A model generated the notes under the pieces. It had not been told where the DNA came from, ran no database searches, and worked only from the letters and a program-made list of their open reading frames with translations. This document shows positions 36,808 through 47,169 of a stretch of 64,000 bases of DNA, piece by piece (position 1 is the first letter of the stretch; every line of letters starts with the position of its first letter). The translations under genes and the position numbers were made by a program. The DNA comes from Desulfobacteraceae bacterium. GTDB taxonomy: Bacteria > Desulfobacterota > Desulfobacteria > Desulfobacterales > UBA5852. The stretch is taken from NCBI GenBank assembly GCA_014237395.1, contig JABZFP010000030.1, forward strand, positions 310,001 through 374,000, written 5' to 3'.

Positions 36808-38517
36808 TCATCCTGCCGGACAGGCCCCGCAACGGGTGCAGCCGGCGGGCGGGCAGGGCGGCGTCATTCGTCCTTGCAGGGCTTTCTGGTAGTCCTGCCA
36901 GAGAAACGCTTTAGTGATGCCGGTTTCGATGAAATCCCAGGGGAGAATCGCGTCACGGTCGCGCTGCCGGGTGACATAGGCGGCCGTGTCCAAAGCGCTC
37001 TGTTTGAGGGCCTGACTCCAGTTGCCGCCCGAATGGTGCCGCTGCAGCAGGAGGTCGGCCACACGGCGATCGCCGCGGGAAAGGACGGCTTGAACATATC
37101 CGTCGCGGATTTTTCCCATCTGGAACCGAACGTTGGCAATGGTTTTGAGTCCGCTGCGCAGGATACGGGCTTTGGCCTGGAGTGCAGCGACGGTGTCCAT
37201 GGCCGCCCATTGGAAGGGGGTGGCGGGTTTGGGGATAAAGGCGTTGGTATGGACGGTGATGGTGCCGATGCGCTTTTGCCGGCGGCTGGCGTCCAGAAAC
37301 ACCGATTTTAGTTGCCGGCAAAGGGCAACGATGGCATGGATGTCTTCCTCGGTTTCGGTCGGCAGGCCCACCAGGAAGTAGAGCTTGAGATTGGGGATGC
37401 CGGCCGTCACGATTTTATCGGCGGCACACAGAATGTCTTCCTCGGTCAATCCTTTGTTGATGACATTCCGCATGCGTTGGGAGCCGGCTTCCGGTGCGAT
37501 CGTGGCGGTTTTGGTGCGGTTGGCTTTCAGCACCTGCAACAGATCGTCGGTGAGGGCATCCGCGCGCAGTGAACTAAAGGAGAAGCGCAGATCGGCGCCC
37601 TTGAACTGCTGGCAAATGGCGCTGAGATCGGGATAATCCGAAACCGCGGCCCCCACCAGGCCGACGCGGGAAGCGCGCCTCATGGCGTGGTGGATGCTTT
37701 CCGTCAAAAAGGCGGGATCGCGGAAACGTGTCGGGCGATAGATAAACCCGGCGCTACAGAAACGACAGCCATGGGGGCAGCCACGGCTGACTTCGATCAG
37801 GCAGGTATCGGCAAACGTGGTCTCGGCGGTCAATACGGTGGTGGACGTGTCGATCGTTTCGACATCCGGCATCCGGGCCAGCTTCACCGTGGCGGGAAAT
37901 CCCGGGTCGGGGGTAACCGTGGCGATGTCACCGTGGGCATCATGGGCGATGACAAAGGCCGCCGGGACATAAGCGCCGGGAACGGTCACGGCGGCGTGTT
38001 GTAAAAACTGCGGGCGGTTGGACGTTTGCCGATAGCAATCCATAAAATCCGGCAGGATGGCTTCGGCTTCACCGATGAGGACGATATCGGCAAACGGCGC
38101 CAGGGGCTCGGGGTTGAGCATGGCGGCGATCCCGCCGATGACGACAAGCGGATGACCGGCGGTGCGTTCGCTTGCCAGAAGGGGTAACCGGGCGAGGTCT
38201 AAAAGTTGGAGGATGTGCGGGTAGTCGTTTTCAAAGGACACCGAAAAGGCAAGCATGTCGAAGGCCGCGGGCGGCCGGTCGCTTTCGATGGACCCCAGCT
38301 TGCCGTCGGCCTTTTCGGGCAGGCAGAAGCGCTCGCAGACAACATCATCGAAGGCGTTCAACTGGCGGTAAACCGTCTGGTACCCCAGATTGGACATGGC
38401 CAGGCCATACCGCTGGGGAAAGATCAGGCCGACATGGCATTTCCCCGGCCATGGTTTTCGAATGACACCGGCTTCCGCGGGGGCAACGCCGGAGGAGGGT
38501 GAGGGGTGTTTCTTCAT
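36808..38517 (-). CDS. B12-binding-type radical SAM protein
   Basis: The start at 38517, preceded by ggaagtcagacaac, gives 569 residues. The N-terminal part resembles a degenerate cobalamin-binding domain (FPQRYGLAMSNLGYQTVYR; GLNPEPL-like VIGGIAAMLNPEPLAPFADI). The radical SAM core carries CPHGCRFC (near 255), the 4Fe-4S ligands, and family sequences FYFLVGLPTE-like KLYFLVGLPTETEEDI. A short Cys pattern at the extreme C-terminus, CPPAGCTRCGAC, looks like an additional cluster site. It resembles the TIGR03960 group; its substrate is unknown. It lies between the rnf operon and ftsZ, co-oriented with both. Confidence 0.9.
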   Translation of the reverse strand: MKKHPSPSSGVAPAEAGVIRKPWPGKCHVGLIFPQRYGLAMSNLGYQTVYRQLNAFDDVVCERFCLPEKADGKLGSIESDRPPAAFDMLAFSVSFENDYPHILQLLDLARLPLLASERTAGHPLVVIGGIAAMLNPEPLAPFADIVLIGEAEAILPDFMDCYRQTSNRPQFLQHAAVTVPGAYVPAAFVIAHDAHGDIATVTPDPGFPATVKLARMPDVETIDTSTTVLTAETTFADTCLIEVSRGCPHGCRFCSAGFIYRPTRFRDPAFLTESIHHAMRRASRVGLVGAAVSDYPDLSAICQQFKGADLRFSFSSLRADALTDDLLQVLKANRTKTATIAPEAGSQRMRNVINKGLTEEDILCAADKIVTAGIPNLKLYFLVGLPTETEEDIHAIVALCRQLKSVFLDASRRQKRIGTITVHTNAFIPKPATPFQWAAMDTVAALQAKARILRSGLKTIANVRFQMGKIRDGYVQAVLSRGDRRVADLLLQRHHSGGNWSQALKQSALDTAAYVTRQRDRDAILPWDFIETGITKAFLWQDYQKALQGRMTPPCPPAGCTRCGACPAG

Positions 38518-38730
38518 GTTGTCTGACTTCCCGGGACGCCGCTGTTCTGGAATGGAACGGCAGGGTCGGTGCCGGCGCAAGGGGGGGCGCGCCTATCATC
38601 GACCATGACGTTGAACGTTGCAACAGCATAACGGCTTCCGACCGAAAGTCAATGCAAGCCGTTAGTGACACTGCGCGTTCAGCAACGGGGCGATCCGGCA
38701 CGGCATCCCGGGGAGTCAGTGCTACCGCTG

Positions 38731-39918
38731 TCAGTCCGCTTTGCGCCGCAAAAAGGTCGGCACATCCAGATCACTCTCATCGATGGCCTCGTTGTCAAAG
38801 CCGCCGAACGACGATCCCATGGACCCGCCTGCCACTTTGCGCCGCCGCATGAAAGCCGGTTCATCATAATCCACGGTATGTTTGAGATCCTCGGCCGTTA
38901 CCGGGCGCAGTTTGCCGCCGTAAGTTTCATCGACGATTTTTATCGGCGCCTCTTCCTGAGGGGCGCTTCCACCGATCCCGGTGGCAATGACGGTCACGCG
39001 CATTTCATCCCCCAGGCTGTCATCCACCACGGTACCCCAGATAATATCGGCCTCCTCGCCGACTTCGTTGTAAATGCGATCCGACGCTTCGGTCATTTCT
39101 TCCATGGTCAGTTCGCTCGTGCTCGTAATGTTCATCAGGACCCCTTTCGCACCGGAGATGGAGACATCTTCCAGCAGGGGATGCGAGATGGCCCGCTCGG
39201 CGGCTTCGACGGCACGGTTTTCACCGCAGGCCGAGCCGATGCCCATGATGGCCATGCCGGCTTTGGACATGGTGGCCTTGACATCCGCAAAGTCCAGGTT
39301 GACCAGACCCGGCATCATGATCAGGTCGGTAATGCCCTTGACGGAATGCAGCAGGACTTCATCGGCGCGCCGGAACATTTCCAGCATGGTGGCCTTTTTG
39401 GAGGCCAGTCCGCGCAGCCGGTCGTTGTTGATGGTGATGGCCGTGTCGGCCATCTGCTTCAGGCTTTCCAATCCTTTTTCAGCCTGGCGGGCGCGTTTCT
39501 TGCCTTCGAAGGAAAACGGTTTGGATACCACGGCCACGGTCAGGATGCCGAGTTCCTTGCAGATTTCCCCGATCACGGGCGCCGCGCCGGTACCGGTGCC
39601 ACCACCCAATCCGGCGGTGATAAACACCATGTGGCTGCCTTCCAAAGCACTGCGGATCGCATCGGCAGTTTCGATGGCGGCTTCCCGGCCGATTTCCGGT
39701 TGGGCGCCGGCGCCCAAGCCTTCGGTCAGCCGTTCACCCAGCTGGATCTTGACCGGCGCCTTGGACACTTCCAGCGCCTGGGCGTCGGTGTTGGCGGCAA
39801 TGAATTTCACCCCCTGGAGATTTGATGAAATCATGTTGTTGATGGCGTTTCCGCCGGCGCCGCCGACGCCGATGACCTTGATCTTGGCGGAATTTTCATT
39901 GTCGACGTAGGTAAACAT
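38731..39918 (-). CDS. ftsZ: Cell division protein FtsZ
   Basis: 395 residues. The tubulin signature GGGTGTGAAP (near 107-116), an N-terminal KVIGVGGAGGNA loop, and a T7 loop NLDFADVK are present; the tail ends DVPTFLRRK, the peptide that binds FtsA and ZipA-like partners. It polymerises with GTP into the Z-ring. Last gene of the dcw cluster. Confidence 0.98.
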   Translation of the reverse strand: MFTYVDNENSAKIKVIGVGGAGGNAINNMISSNLQGVKFIAANTDAQALEVSKAPVKIQLGERLTEGLGAGAQPEIGREAAIETADAIRSALEGSHMVFITAGLGGGTGTGAAPVIGEICKELGILTVAVVSKPFSFEGKKRARQAEKGLESLKQMADTAITINNDRLRGLASKKATMLEMFRRADEVLLHSVKGITDLIMMPGLVNLDFADVKATMSKAGMAIMGIGSACGENRAVEAAERAISHPLLEDVSISGAKGVLMNITSTSELTMEEMTEASDRIYNEVGEEADIIWGTVVDDSLGDEMRVTVIATGIGGSAPQEEAPIKIVDETYGGKLRPVTAEDLKHTVDYDEPAFMRRRKVAGGSMGSSFGGFDNEAIDESDLDVPTFLRRKAD

Positions 39919-39998
39919 AGTTCCCCCTTTTCCATTAGATGATGTGGGCCCGCGAATCTCAGTGGTTAACCGAAAGCCGCCGGCAAATAGCCTGCATG

Positions 39999-41225
39999 TC
40001 AGACGACATCCTTGAACCAGCGTTTCATCTGGGTCACGATGCGGTTGAAAATATGGGCGTCACGGATTCTGAATTTCTTTTCCGTCTGGTTTTTGGCGCC
40101 ATAGAGCACCAGACCGACCCCGGTGGCATACATGGGGTTGTTGACCACGTCCACCAGGCCGGTAATGCCCTGGGGTTTGCCGAGTCGGGTCTGCAGGTTG
40201 AAAACGGACTCGGCGATTTCGGTCGTTCCCTCCAGCAGGGAGGTGCCGCCCGTGAGGACCAGTCCGGACGGAATGCTGTTTTCCAGGCCGGCCCGGTAGA
40301 CTTCCCGCTTGGCCAGGGTGAAAATTTCCTCCATGCGGGGTTCCAGGATCTCTCCCAGGATCTGGCGCGGCAGTTTGCGGGCTTCGCGTCCGCCCATGCC
40401 GGGGACCTCGATCATATCATCGGCACTGACGCTCTTGGAAAGGCAGGTGCCGTAGCGGGTTTTTATTTTTTCGGCGTCGGCATGGGGCGCCCGCAGGCCG
40501 ATGGCGATGTCGTTGGTCAGGTTGTTCCCGCCTAACGCCAACACGAAGGTGTGGCGGATGTTCTTGTCCGAGAAAATGGCCAGATCGGTGGTGCCGCCTC
40601 CCAAATCCAGCAGGGCCGTTCCCAACTCCTTTTCTTCGCCGGTCAACACCGCTTCGCCGGAGGCCAGCGACTCCAGGACGATGTCGCACACGTCAAGCCC
40701 TGAGCGGTTGCAGCATTTCACGATATTGTGGGCCGAGGTGACCGCCCCCGTGACAATGTGGATCTTGGCCTCGAGTCGGACGCCGGCCATACCGACCGGG
40801 TTCTGGATACCGGCCTGTTCATCGACGATATATTCCTGGGGAAGCACGTGGATGACTTCGCGATCCATGGGAATAGCGACGGCACGGGCGGCATCGATGA
40901 CACGTTCGACATCGGTTTCGGTGATTTCCGGGCCTTTGATGGCAACGATGCCGCGGCTGTTGAAACCGGTGATATGCCCGCCGGCGATGCCGGTGTAGAC
41001 CGATGAAATTTCGCACCCGGACATCAATTCGGCTTCTTCCACGGCTTTTTTGATGGAGTCCACCGTAGCTTCGATGTTGACGACGACGCCCTTGCGAAGC
41101 CCGATCGAGGGGTGTGTGCCGATGCCGATGACATTGACCTCCCCCTGGGAAAGCTCCCCGACCACACAGCATATCTTGGTCGTCCCGATATCAAGGCCCA
41201 CAATCAGATTGCCTCGTCCCTGCAT
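39999..41225 (-). CDS. ftsA: Cell division protein FtsA
   Basis: ATG at 41225 behind ggaggtgtagg gives 408 residues. Actin-like fold: VGLDIGTTKICCVVG phosphate-1 loop, LLDLGGGTTDLAIF phosphate-2, LTGGTSLLEG adenosine motif. The C-terminal amphipathic helix RIVTQMKRWFKD anchors FtsZ filaments to the membrane. Confidence 0.97.
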   Translation of the reverse strand: MQGRGNLIVGLDIGTTKICCVVGELSQGEVNVIGIGTHPSIGLRKGVVVNIEATVDSIKKAVEEAELMSGCEISSVYTGIAGGHITGFNSRGIVAIKGPEITETDVERVIDAARAVAIPMDREVIHVLPQEYIVDEQAGIQNPVGMAGVRLEAKIHIVTGAVTSAHNIVKCCNRSGLDVCDIVLESLASGEAVLTGEEKELGTALLDLGGGTTDLAIFSDKNIRHTFVLALGGNNLTNDIAIGLRAPHADAEKIKTRYGTCLSKSVSADDMIEVPGMGGREARKLPRQILGEILEPRMEEIFTLAKREVYRAGLENSIPSGLVLTGGTSLLEGTTEIAESVFNLQTRLGKPQGITGLVDVVNNPMYATGVGLVLYGAKNQTEKKFRIRDAHIFNRIVTQMKRWFKDVV

Positions 41226-41226
41226 C

Positions 41227-42099
41227 CTACACCTCCTTCCGGGCGTCTTCGGTGGCAATGGTCCCCGCCGGATTGACGACAATACGGTGGCGATTGTTCA
41301 AATCTATGGACTGAAACCCTTCATACCGCGGGTTTTTCTTTAAATAGGCGTCAATGGTTTGCAGCGTGGCATATTTTTCATCAAAATCGTCGAATCCCAA
41401 CATAACGGTGCGATAGCCCTGCGGCTGACGGTCATCGGCCATGAAAATGGTCAGGCCGAGGGCTGGATCCGCATGGATTTCACGAATCCGGTCCACAAGG
41501 TCGAGCCGGTTGGAGCGCTGCCGGGGTTTTAACAGCTGCAACACCGACCGCATGACCGGTGTGGGCGCTTCGGCATCAACTCCCAGGTCGGTATAGATCA
41601 GGCCGCTGACCACCGGCACATCCGGTGTTTCACCGGGCGCCACCTCTTTGAAGACCGCGCCTTCGTCATTCATCAAAAACCGGCGACCGAGATCCAGCAC
41701 GGCCAGGCTGGTCTGCTCGCGGATGAGGATCCGCAGACGGTCGGGGATGTCCCGGGTCACCTGGGCCTCGGCAATCCAGGGATGTGCCAGAAGGCGTTTG
41801 CGCGCGGTCGTCAGGTTGACCGTCAGGATATTGCGGGCTTCCGCCAGACCGGCCTGGTGCTTGACGATCGCCGGGGTCAACCGCTCGCATCCAGTGATGG
41901 TGATGGTCCGGATGCCAAGCCGGTCCGTCTGGGTGATCCAGTCGTGCCCGAAAATCAGCATCAGGTTGAACAGGCCGAAGGCCGTCAGCGCGAGGACGAT
42001 CCGGGTCGACCGCAGGGTTCCGGACCAAAGGGCGCGGCGCCGGCTCTTGGGCCGGCCTTTGTAGGTATTCTGCCGGATGCGTTTTTTTCGTCGAAACAT
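41227..42099 (-). CDS. ftsQ: Cell division protein FtsQ
   Basis: 290 residues: basic N-terminus, single membrane helix (about 33-53), POTRA domain (IRTITITGCERLTPAIVKHQ) and a beta domain. FtsQ links the cytoplasmic ring to periplasmic division proteins with FtsB and FtsL. Only one base separates its stop from the ftsA start. murB and ddl, often located just before ftsQ, are absent here. Confidence 0.92.
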   Translation of the reverse strand: MFRRKKRIRQNTYKGRPKSRRRALWSGTLRSTRIVLALTAFGLFNLMLIFGHDWITQTDRLGIRTITITGCERLTPAIVKHQAGLAEARNILTVNLTTARKRLLAHPWIAEAQVTRDIPDRLRILIREQTSLAVLDLGRRFLMNDEGAVFKEVAPGETPDVPVVSGLIYTDLGVDAEAPTPVMRSVLQLLKPRQRSNRLDLVDRIREIHADPALGLTIFMADDRQPQGYRTVMLGFDDFDEKYATLQTIDAYLKKNPRYEGFQSIDLNNRHRIVVNPAGTIATEDARKEV

Positions 42100-42137
42100 G
42101 CAGGTTCCTGTTGTGTCGCCGATTCCCTTCCCTGGGA

Positions 42138-43508
42138 TCAGGCGAGCTGTTGTAAAAGGGTCTCCCCCAGTTTCAAAATGTCGCCGGCCCCCATGGTCAT
42201 GACAATATCGCCCTCCCGGACGTCACGCCGGAGCAGCGCCAGGGCGTCTTCGAAACTGTCCGTGCAAGTGACGTCCTTGTGGCCGTGGGCCTGGATGCCC
42301 TCGCAGAGCAAGGTATGGCTGACGCCGTCGATTTTGGTTTCCCCGGCGCTGTAAATCGGTACCAGAATCAGCTGGTCCGTCTGATAGAAGGCCCGTGTGA
42401 ACTCGTCGAAAAGGGCCTGGGTGCGTGTATAGCGATGGGGCTGAAAAACGCCCACGATCCGCTGGTCGGGCCAGCTGGTGCGGACCGACTGCAGGGTCGT
42501 TTTGATCTCGGTGGGGTGGTGGGCGTAGTCGTCGATCACGGTGACGCCTTTGGCCGACCCCTTGATTTCCAGCCGCCGGCGGACACCCTCCAGGTTTTCC
42601 AGGGCGGACCGGATGGTGTCGAACGGGATATTGAGTTCGACGCCGACGGCGACACTGGCCAGCGAGTTGTAGACATTGTGGATGCCGGGCAGGCTCAACC
42701 GGATGGCCCCTAAATGATGGCCCCGGTGGTAAACCTGGTAATGGCTGGTAAGTCCCTCACACTGGATTTCACGGGCCTGGTAATCGGCCTGACGGCTGAC
42801 GCCATAGGTTGTGTAGCGCTTCTTGATGTGAGGAATCAGATCCTGGACGTGTTCGTTGTCCAGGCATAAAACCGCCAGGCCGTAAAACGGGATACGATCG
42901 ATGAAGCGCGCAAATGTGGCGACGATAGCTTCCAAGTCATCGTAAAAGTCCAGGTGCTCCCGGTCGATATTGGTGACCACGGCGATGCTGGGGGACATTT
43001 TAAGAAAGGAGCCGTCGCTTTCGTCGGCCTCGGCCACGATAAAATTGCCCTGACCCAGCACGGCGTTGGTGTCCACGCTGCGCAGTTTGCCGCCGATGAC
43101 AATGGTGGGGTCCAGGTCGCCGGCGGCCAGCACCGACCCCACAATGGACGTGGTGGTGGTTTTACCGTGGGCGCCCGCCACGGCCACACTGTATTTGAGG
43201 CGCATCAGCTCCGCCAGCATTTCAGCCCGCGGAATCACGGGGATGGATTGATTCCGGGCGGCGATGACTTCCGGGTTGTCTTCCCCCACCGCCGAAGAAA
43301 TCACCACGACGTCGGCATCCTGGATGTTTTCAGCGGCATGACCGGTGCAGATCGTGCCGCCCAGACCGGCCAGGCGCCGGGTGATGTCGGTGGTTTTTAA
43401 ATCCGATCCGGATACTTGGTATCCCAGGTTGAGGAGCAATTCGGCGATGCCGCTCATGCCGATGCCCCCGATGCCGACGAAATGGATATGATAGGTTTTC
43501 TGGTACAT
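42138..43508 (-). CDS. murC: UDP-N-acetylmuramate--L-alanine ligase
   Basis: 456 residues. The N-terminal FVGIGGIGMSG loop binds the UDP sugar, GAHGKTTTT is the ATP loop, and DDYAHHPTEI lies before the C-terminal domain. It adds L-Ala to UDP-MurNAc, the first amino acid of the stem peptide. Confidence 0.98.
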   Translation of the reverse strand: MYQKTYHIHFVGIGGIGMSGIAELLLNLGYQVSGSDLKTTDITRRLAGLGGTICTGHAAENIQDADVVVISSAVGEDNPEVIAARNQSIPVIPRAEMLAELMRLKYSVAVAGAHGKTTTTSIVGSVLAAGDLDPTIVIGGKLRSVDTNAVLGQGNFIVAEADESDGSFLKMSPSIAVVTNIDREHLDFYDDLEAIVATFARFIDRIPFYGLAVLCLDNEHVQDLIPHIKKRYTTYGVSRQADYQAREIQCEGLTSHYQVYHRGHHLGAIRLSLPGIHNVYNSLASVAVGVELNIPFDTIRSALENLEGVRRRLEIKGSAKGVTVIDDYAHHPTEIKTTLQSVRTSWPDQRIVGVFQPHRYTRTQALFDEFTRAFYQTDQLILVPIYSAGETKIDGVSHTLLCEGIQAHGHKDVTCTDSFEDALALLRRDVREGDIVMTMGAGDILKLGETLLQQLA

Positions 43509-43510
43509 CC

Positions 43511-44644
43511 TTATCCTTCCATGGTCGGACGCCCGGCAGCGGACGCCTGTGGCACAAAATGGTCAACGATATCCGTTACGATGGCCGCGGCGGCTTCCGG
43601 GCGTCCCAGTGCGCGGGCCCGTTCGGCCATGGCCTCCCGAAGCCGGGGGGTGTCGCGCAGGTGCCGGATGCGGCGCCAGAGTTCCGGGCCGGTGAGATCG
43701 TTTTCAAGGATCATCTCCCCGGCATCGGCAGAGACCACCCAGCCGGCATTGATCTCCTGGTGGTTGTCGGCCGCGTGGGGGAACGGAATGAAAATGGCGG
43801 GAAGACCAATACAGGTCAACTCCGCTACGGTGGTGGCCCCCGCCCGGCATACCACCAGGTCCGCCTGGACATACTGGCGATCCATGTCATTGAAGAATGC
43901 TTCGACGCGGGCCGGGATTCCAGCGGTGGCATAGGCCTGCCGGAGGCGGTCGAGATCGTCGCTGCCGCACTGGTGGATCAGCTGCACTGATGCCGGTTCA
44001 TCGACATGGGGCAGCATGTCGATGACCGCCGTGTTGATGCTGCGGGCCCCCTGGCTGCCGCCGGCCACCAGGACCGTGAAGGGGCGATTTCTTTCCCGCT
44101 GCGAAATCTGGTGGCGAATGGTGATAATTTCCTCCCTTACCGGGTTGCCCATCAGCCGGACTTTTCCGGCCGGGAAATGGGCGTGGCTTTCGCTGAAAGA
44201 GGTATAGGTGCGTTGCGCTATGCGCGCCAAAAGACGATTGGTGATGCCGGGTAGCGAGTTTTGCTCCTGCAAGCAGACCGGTATGCCCATGAGCCTTGCC
44301 GCCAAACAGACCGGACCGGCGGCGTAGCCGCCGACACCGATTACGACGGCCGGCCGGAAATGTCGCAGAATGGCTCCGGCACGCAGCAGAGCCCCGGGCA
44401 GCGAGGCCAACGACCGCAGCTGGCGGAAAATGCCCATCCCTTTGAGACCCCCCACCTGGATCACGGCGTGGCGGTAGCCTGCTTCGCCAAGCACGCGCTT
44501 TTCCAGTTCACGGCCGGTGCCCACGAAAAGAATGGCGGTGTTGGCCATCCGCTGCTGAAAGGCCCGTGCGATGGCGATGCCAGGGAACAGATGCCCGCCG
44601 GTGCCGCCCCCGGTGATCACGATATGGGGTGCAGCGGTCGTCAT
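43511..44644 (-). CDS. murG: UDP-GlcNAc:lipid I N-acetylglucosaminyltransferase
   Basis: ATG at 44644, within the ftsW stop (ATGA), gives 377 residues. ITGGGTGGHLFPGIA at the N-terminus and VVCRAGATTVAEL near 285 are the GT28 donor and acceptor motifs. It makes lipid II from lipid I at the inner face of the membrane. Confidence 0.97.
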   Translation of the reverse strand: MTTAAPHIVITGGGTGGHLFPGIAIARAFQQRMANTAILFVGTGRELEKRVLGEAGYRHAVIQVGGLKGMGIFRQLRSLASLPGALLRAGAILRHFRPAVVIGVGGYAAGPVCLAARLMGIPVCLQEQNSLPGITNRLLARIAQRTYTSFSESHAHFPAGKVRLMGNPVREEIITIRHQISQRERNRPFTVLVAGGSQGARSINTAVIDMLPHVDEPASVQLIHQCGSDDLDRLRQAYATAGIPARVEAFFNDMDRQYVQADLVVCRAGATTVAELTCIGLPAIFIPFPHAADNHQEINAGWVVSADAGEMILENDLTGPELWRRIRHLRDTPRLREAMAERARALGRPEAAAAIVTDIVDHFVPQASAAGRPTMEG

Positions 44645-45807
44645 CGGGGTTTCCTCTTCAACCAGGGCGATATGCCGATATTCATCAATACCCCCACCGC
44701 CGCCATATTCAACACGAGGGAGGTGCCGCCGTAGCTCAGGAAGGGCAGGGTCAGCCCCTTGGTGGGCAAGAGCCCCATGGTAACGCCCATGTTGATGCAT
44801 ACCTGCAGGGCGATGGCTGTCGTCAGACCGAATGACAGCAGCGCGCCGAAGGGGTCCGTGGTCTGGCGGGCGATGGCGATGCCCCGCCAGATGATGAGCC
44901 CGTAGAGCATGACAATCATGGCCACGCCAACCAGACCGAATTCTTCACCGATCACCGAAAAGATGAAGTCGGTATGCGGTTCGGGTAGATAAAACAGTTT
45001 CTGCAGGCTTTTCCCGATACCGGTTCCCCACAATCCGCCCGACCCGAAGGCCATCAGCGAATGGATCGTCTGATAGCCGTCGGAGGTGGGGTATTCCCAG
45101 GGGTCCAAAAAGCTCATCAGGCGCTTGAGGCGATAATCGGCCGACAGGAGCAGATAGCCGCCGACCGGTGCTGCGGCCAGTCCGGCAAGGGCCAGATAGC
45201 GCAGCGGCACACCGCCCACAAAGAGCATCAAGCCGGTGATCAAGGTCAAAATGACCACGGAGCCGAAATCGGGCTGCAGCATGATGGGGATGATCAGCAC
45301 CGTCAGCACCATGATATGGGGCACAAAACCAATGGAAAACTCCCGGATCCGGTCCTGTTTTTTACTCATCGAGTAGGCCAGGTAGAGAATCATGGCCATA
45401 CGGGCCAGTTCCGCGGGCTGCAGGGTAAAGCCGCCGATACGAAGCCAGCGGGTGGCGCCGCCGGCCGAATGACCGAAACCGGTCAAGTGCACGGCCAACA
45501 GCAACCCGAGGGTCAGGGCCACGGCGGGATAGGCCAGCAGCCGCAGGCCCCGATACGGAAAATGGCGACCCACCACCAGCGCCATCAGCCCTACCAGGGC
45601 GAACATGGCCTGTTTTTTGATGAAAAAATAACTGTTGCCGTACTTTTTCAGCGCCAGGGCGGAACTGGCCGAGTACACCATCACGATGCCGATGCCCACC
45701 AGGAACAGCACCGGAAACAGCAGGCGGGCATCATAGCCGGCCGGCCTGGCGCTGGGGGTGCGGCTCGAACGGCCCTGGTTCAGGCCAGTTGCTGCACGTG
45801 ACGGCAA
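44641..45807 (-). CDS. ftsW: Peptidoglycan glycosyltransferase FtsW
   Basis: 388 residues, ten hydrophobic helices, SEDS family (TGFGHSAGGATRWLRIGGF; WEYPTSDGYQ). Septal glycan polymerase that acts with FtsI. The only usable start is a TTG (45807) which overlaps murD by 28 nt. Confidence 0.96.
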   Translation of the reverse strand: MPSRAATGLNQGRSSRTPSARPAGYDARLLFPVLFLVGIGIVMVYSASSALALKKYGNSYFFIKKQAMFALVGLMALVVGRHFPYRGLRLLAYPAVALTLGLLLAVHLTGFGHSAGGATRWLRIGGFTLQPAELARMAMILYLAYSMSKKQDRIREFSIGFVPHIMVLTVLIIPIMLQPDFGSVVILTLITGLMLFVGGVPLRYLALAGLAAAPVGGYLLLSADYRLKRLMSFLDPWEYPTSDGYQTIHSLMAFGSGGLWGTGIGKSLQKLFYLPEPHTDFIFSVIGEEFGLVGVAMIVMLYGLIIWRGIAIARQTTDPFGALLSFGLTTAIALQVCINMGVTMGLLPTKGLTLPFLSYGGTSLVLNMAAVGVLMNIGISPWLKRKPR

Positions 45808-47153
45808 AAATCTTCTCCCCGTTGGCGGTAGTTGGCATACATGTCATAACTGGCGCAGGCCGGGGACAGGAGCACCACTTCTCCCGGCCGGGCGGTTTCG
45901 GCGGCCAGCCGGACCGCGGCGCCCATGTCGGTCACGGTTTGGATCGGCACGATACGCTGCAAGGCGCGGGTAATGGTCTCGGCCGCTTCACCCATGACGA
46001 TCACCTGTCGAACTTTATCCGGCAACCTTGCTTCCAGGGCCTGATAGCTGCCGCCCTTGTCGCGGCCGCCCATGATCAGCACCACCGGCTGATGGAAGCT
46101 GTCCAGGGCACGCGCGACGGCGTCCACGTTGGTGCCCTTGGAGTCATCGTAGTAGCGCACCCCCTGGACTTCCCGCACAAAAAACACCCGGTGGGGTTTT
46201 CCACGAAAAGCGTCCAAAGCGCTTTGGATGGCCGTGGGTGAGGCGCCGGCTGCCAATGATGCCAGACCGGCGGCGGCAACATTCTCTTCGTTGTGGCGGC
46301 CGATCAGCGACATGGCCGACAGGTCCAGTGCCATGCCGGTCGCGCGGTCCCCCATATCCAGTTCCAGCACCCCGTCGCGTCGGCGGGCCGATGGCTGATG
46401 GCCGGGGGGGGCGCCATTGAAAAACAATGTCCGGCCGGGCAGCGGCTGGTTCAGAACGCCGGCGGCCTTCAGAGCGCCATTGAGGATGGCGGTGTCATCG
46501 GCCGTTTGATGGCGGAACAGGCGCCATTTTACGGCGGCATAGGCCGTGAAGTCAGGGTAGCGGTCCAGGTGGTCTTCGCTGATATTCAAGAGGCATCCGA
46601 TGCGGGGATGGAATCCGTCCATCGTATCCAATTGAAAGCTGCTCACCTCCACCACCAGCCAGTCGGCCGGCTTGCCGCTTTCCACATATTCAATCAGGGG
46701 GTTGCCGATATTACCGCCCACGAAAACATCCAGGCCGGAGGCTTCCAGCATGGCGCCGATCAATTCGGTGGTGGTGGTTTTGCCGTTGGTGCCGGTCACC
46801 GCCACGATGGGTTCCGTGATAAAGCGGGACGCCAGTTCCATTTCGCCCACCACCGGAATACCCCGCCGGCGGGCTGCTTCCAGGGGCGCGAGCGTGTGCG
46901 GCACGCCGGGGCTGAGAACGACAAGGTCGGCCGTTTGAAAGGTTTCCGGCCGATGGGGACCGAACTCCAGGGCCACGCCGGCGGGTTCCAACTGTCTGAT
47001 TACATTTCTAAATGCGCTGGCATCACCGGCTTCCGACACCGTCACGATCGCCCCTGCGGCACGGCAGAAACGCGCGGACGCTAGGCCGCTTTGGCCCAGT
47101 CCCACCACAGTGACGGCTTTGCCCTTCAGGTTGTCAGGTGTCCAACGGGTCAT
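45780..47153 (-). CDS. murD: UDP-N-acetylmuramoylalanine--D-glutamate ligase
   Basis: 457 residues. VVGLGQSGLASARF nucleotide loop at the N-terminus, GTNGKTTTTE ATP loop near 115, and DSKGTNVDA near 320. Adds D-Glu to UDP-MurNAc-L-Ala. It follows mraY by 16 nt. Confidence 0.97.
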   Translation of the reverse strand: MTRWTPDNLKGKAVTVVGLGQSGLASARFCRAAGAIVTVSEAGDASAFRNVIRQLEPAGVALEFGPHRPETFQTADLVVLSPGVPHTLAPLEAARRRGIPVVGEMELASRFITEPIVAVTGTNGKTTTTELIGAMLEASGLDVFVGGNIGNPLIEYVESGKPADWLVVEVSSFQLDTMDGFHPRIGCLLNISEDHLDRYPDFTAYAAVKWRLFRHQTADDTAILNGALKAAGVLNQPLPGRTLFFNGAPPGHQPSARRRDGVLELDMGDRATGMALDLSAMSLIGRHNEENVAAAGLASLAAGASPTAIQSALDAFRGKPHRVFFVREVQGVRYYDDSKGTNVDAVARALDSFHQPVVLIMGGRDKGGSYQALEARLPDKVRQVIVMGEAAETITRALQRIVPIQTVTDMGAAVRLAAETARPGEVVLLSPACASYDMYANYRQRGEDFCRHVQQLA

Positions 47154-47169
47154 GGACCGTGTCCTTCCA

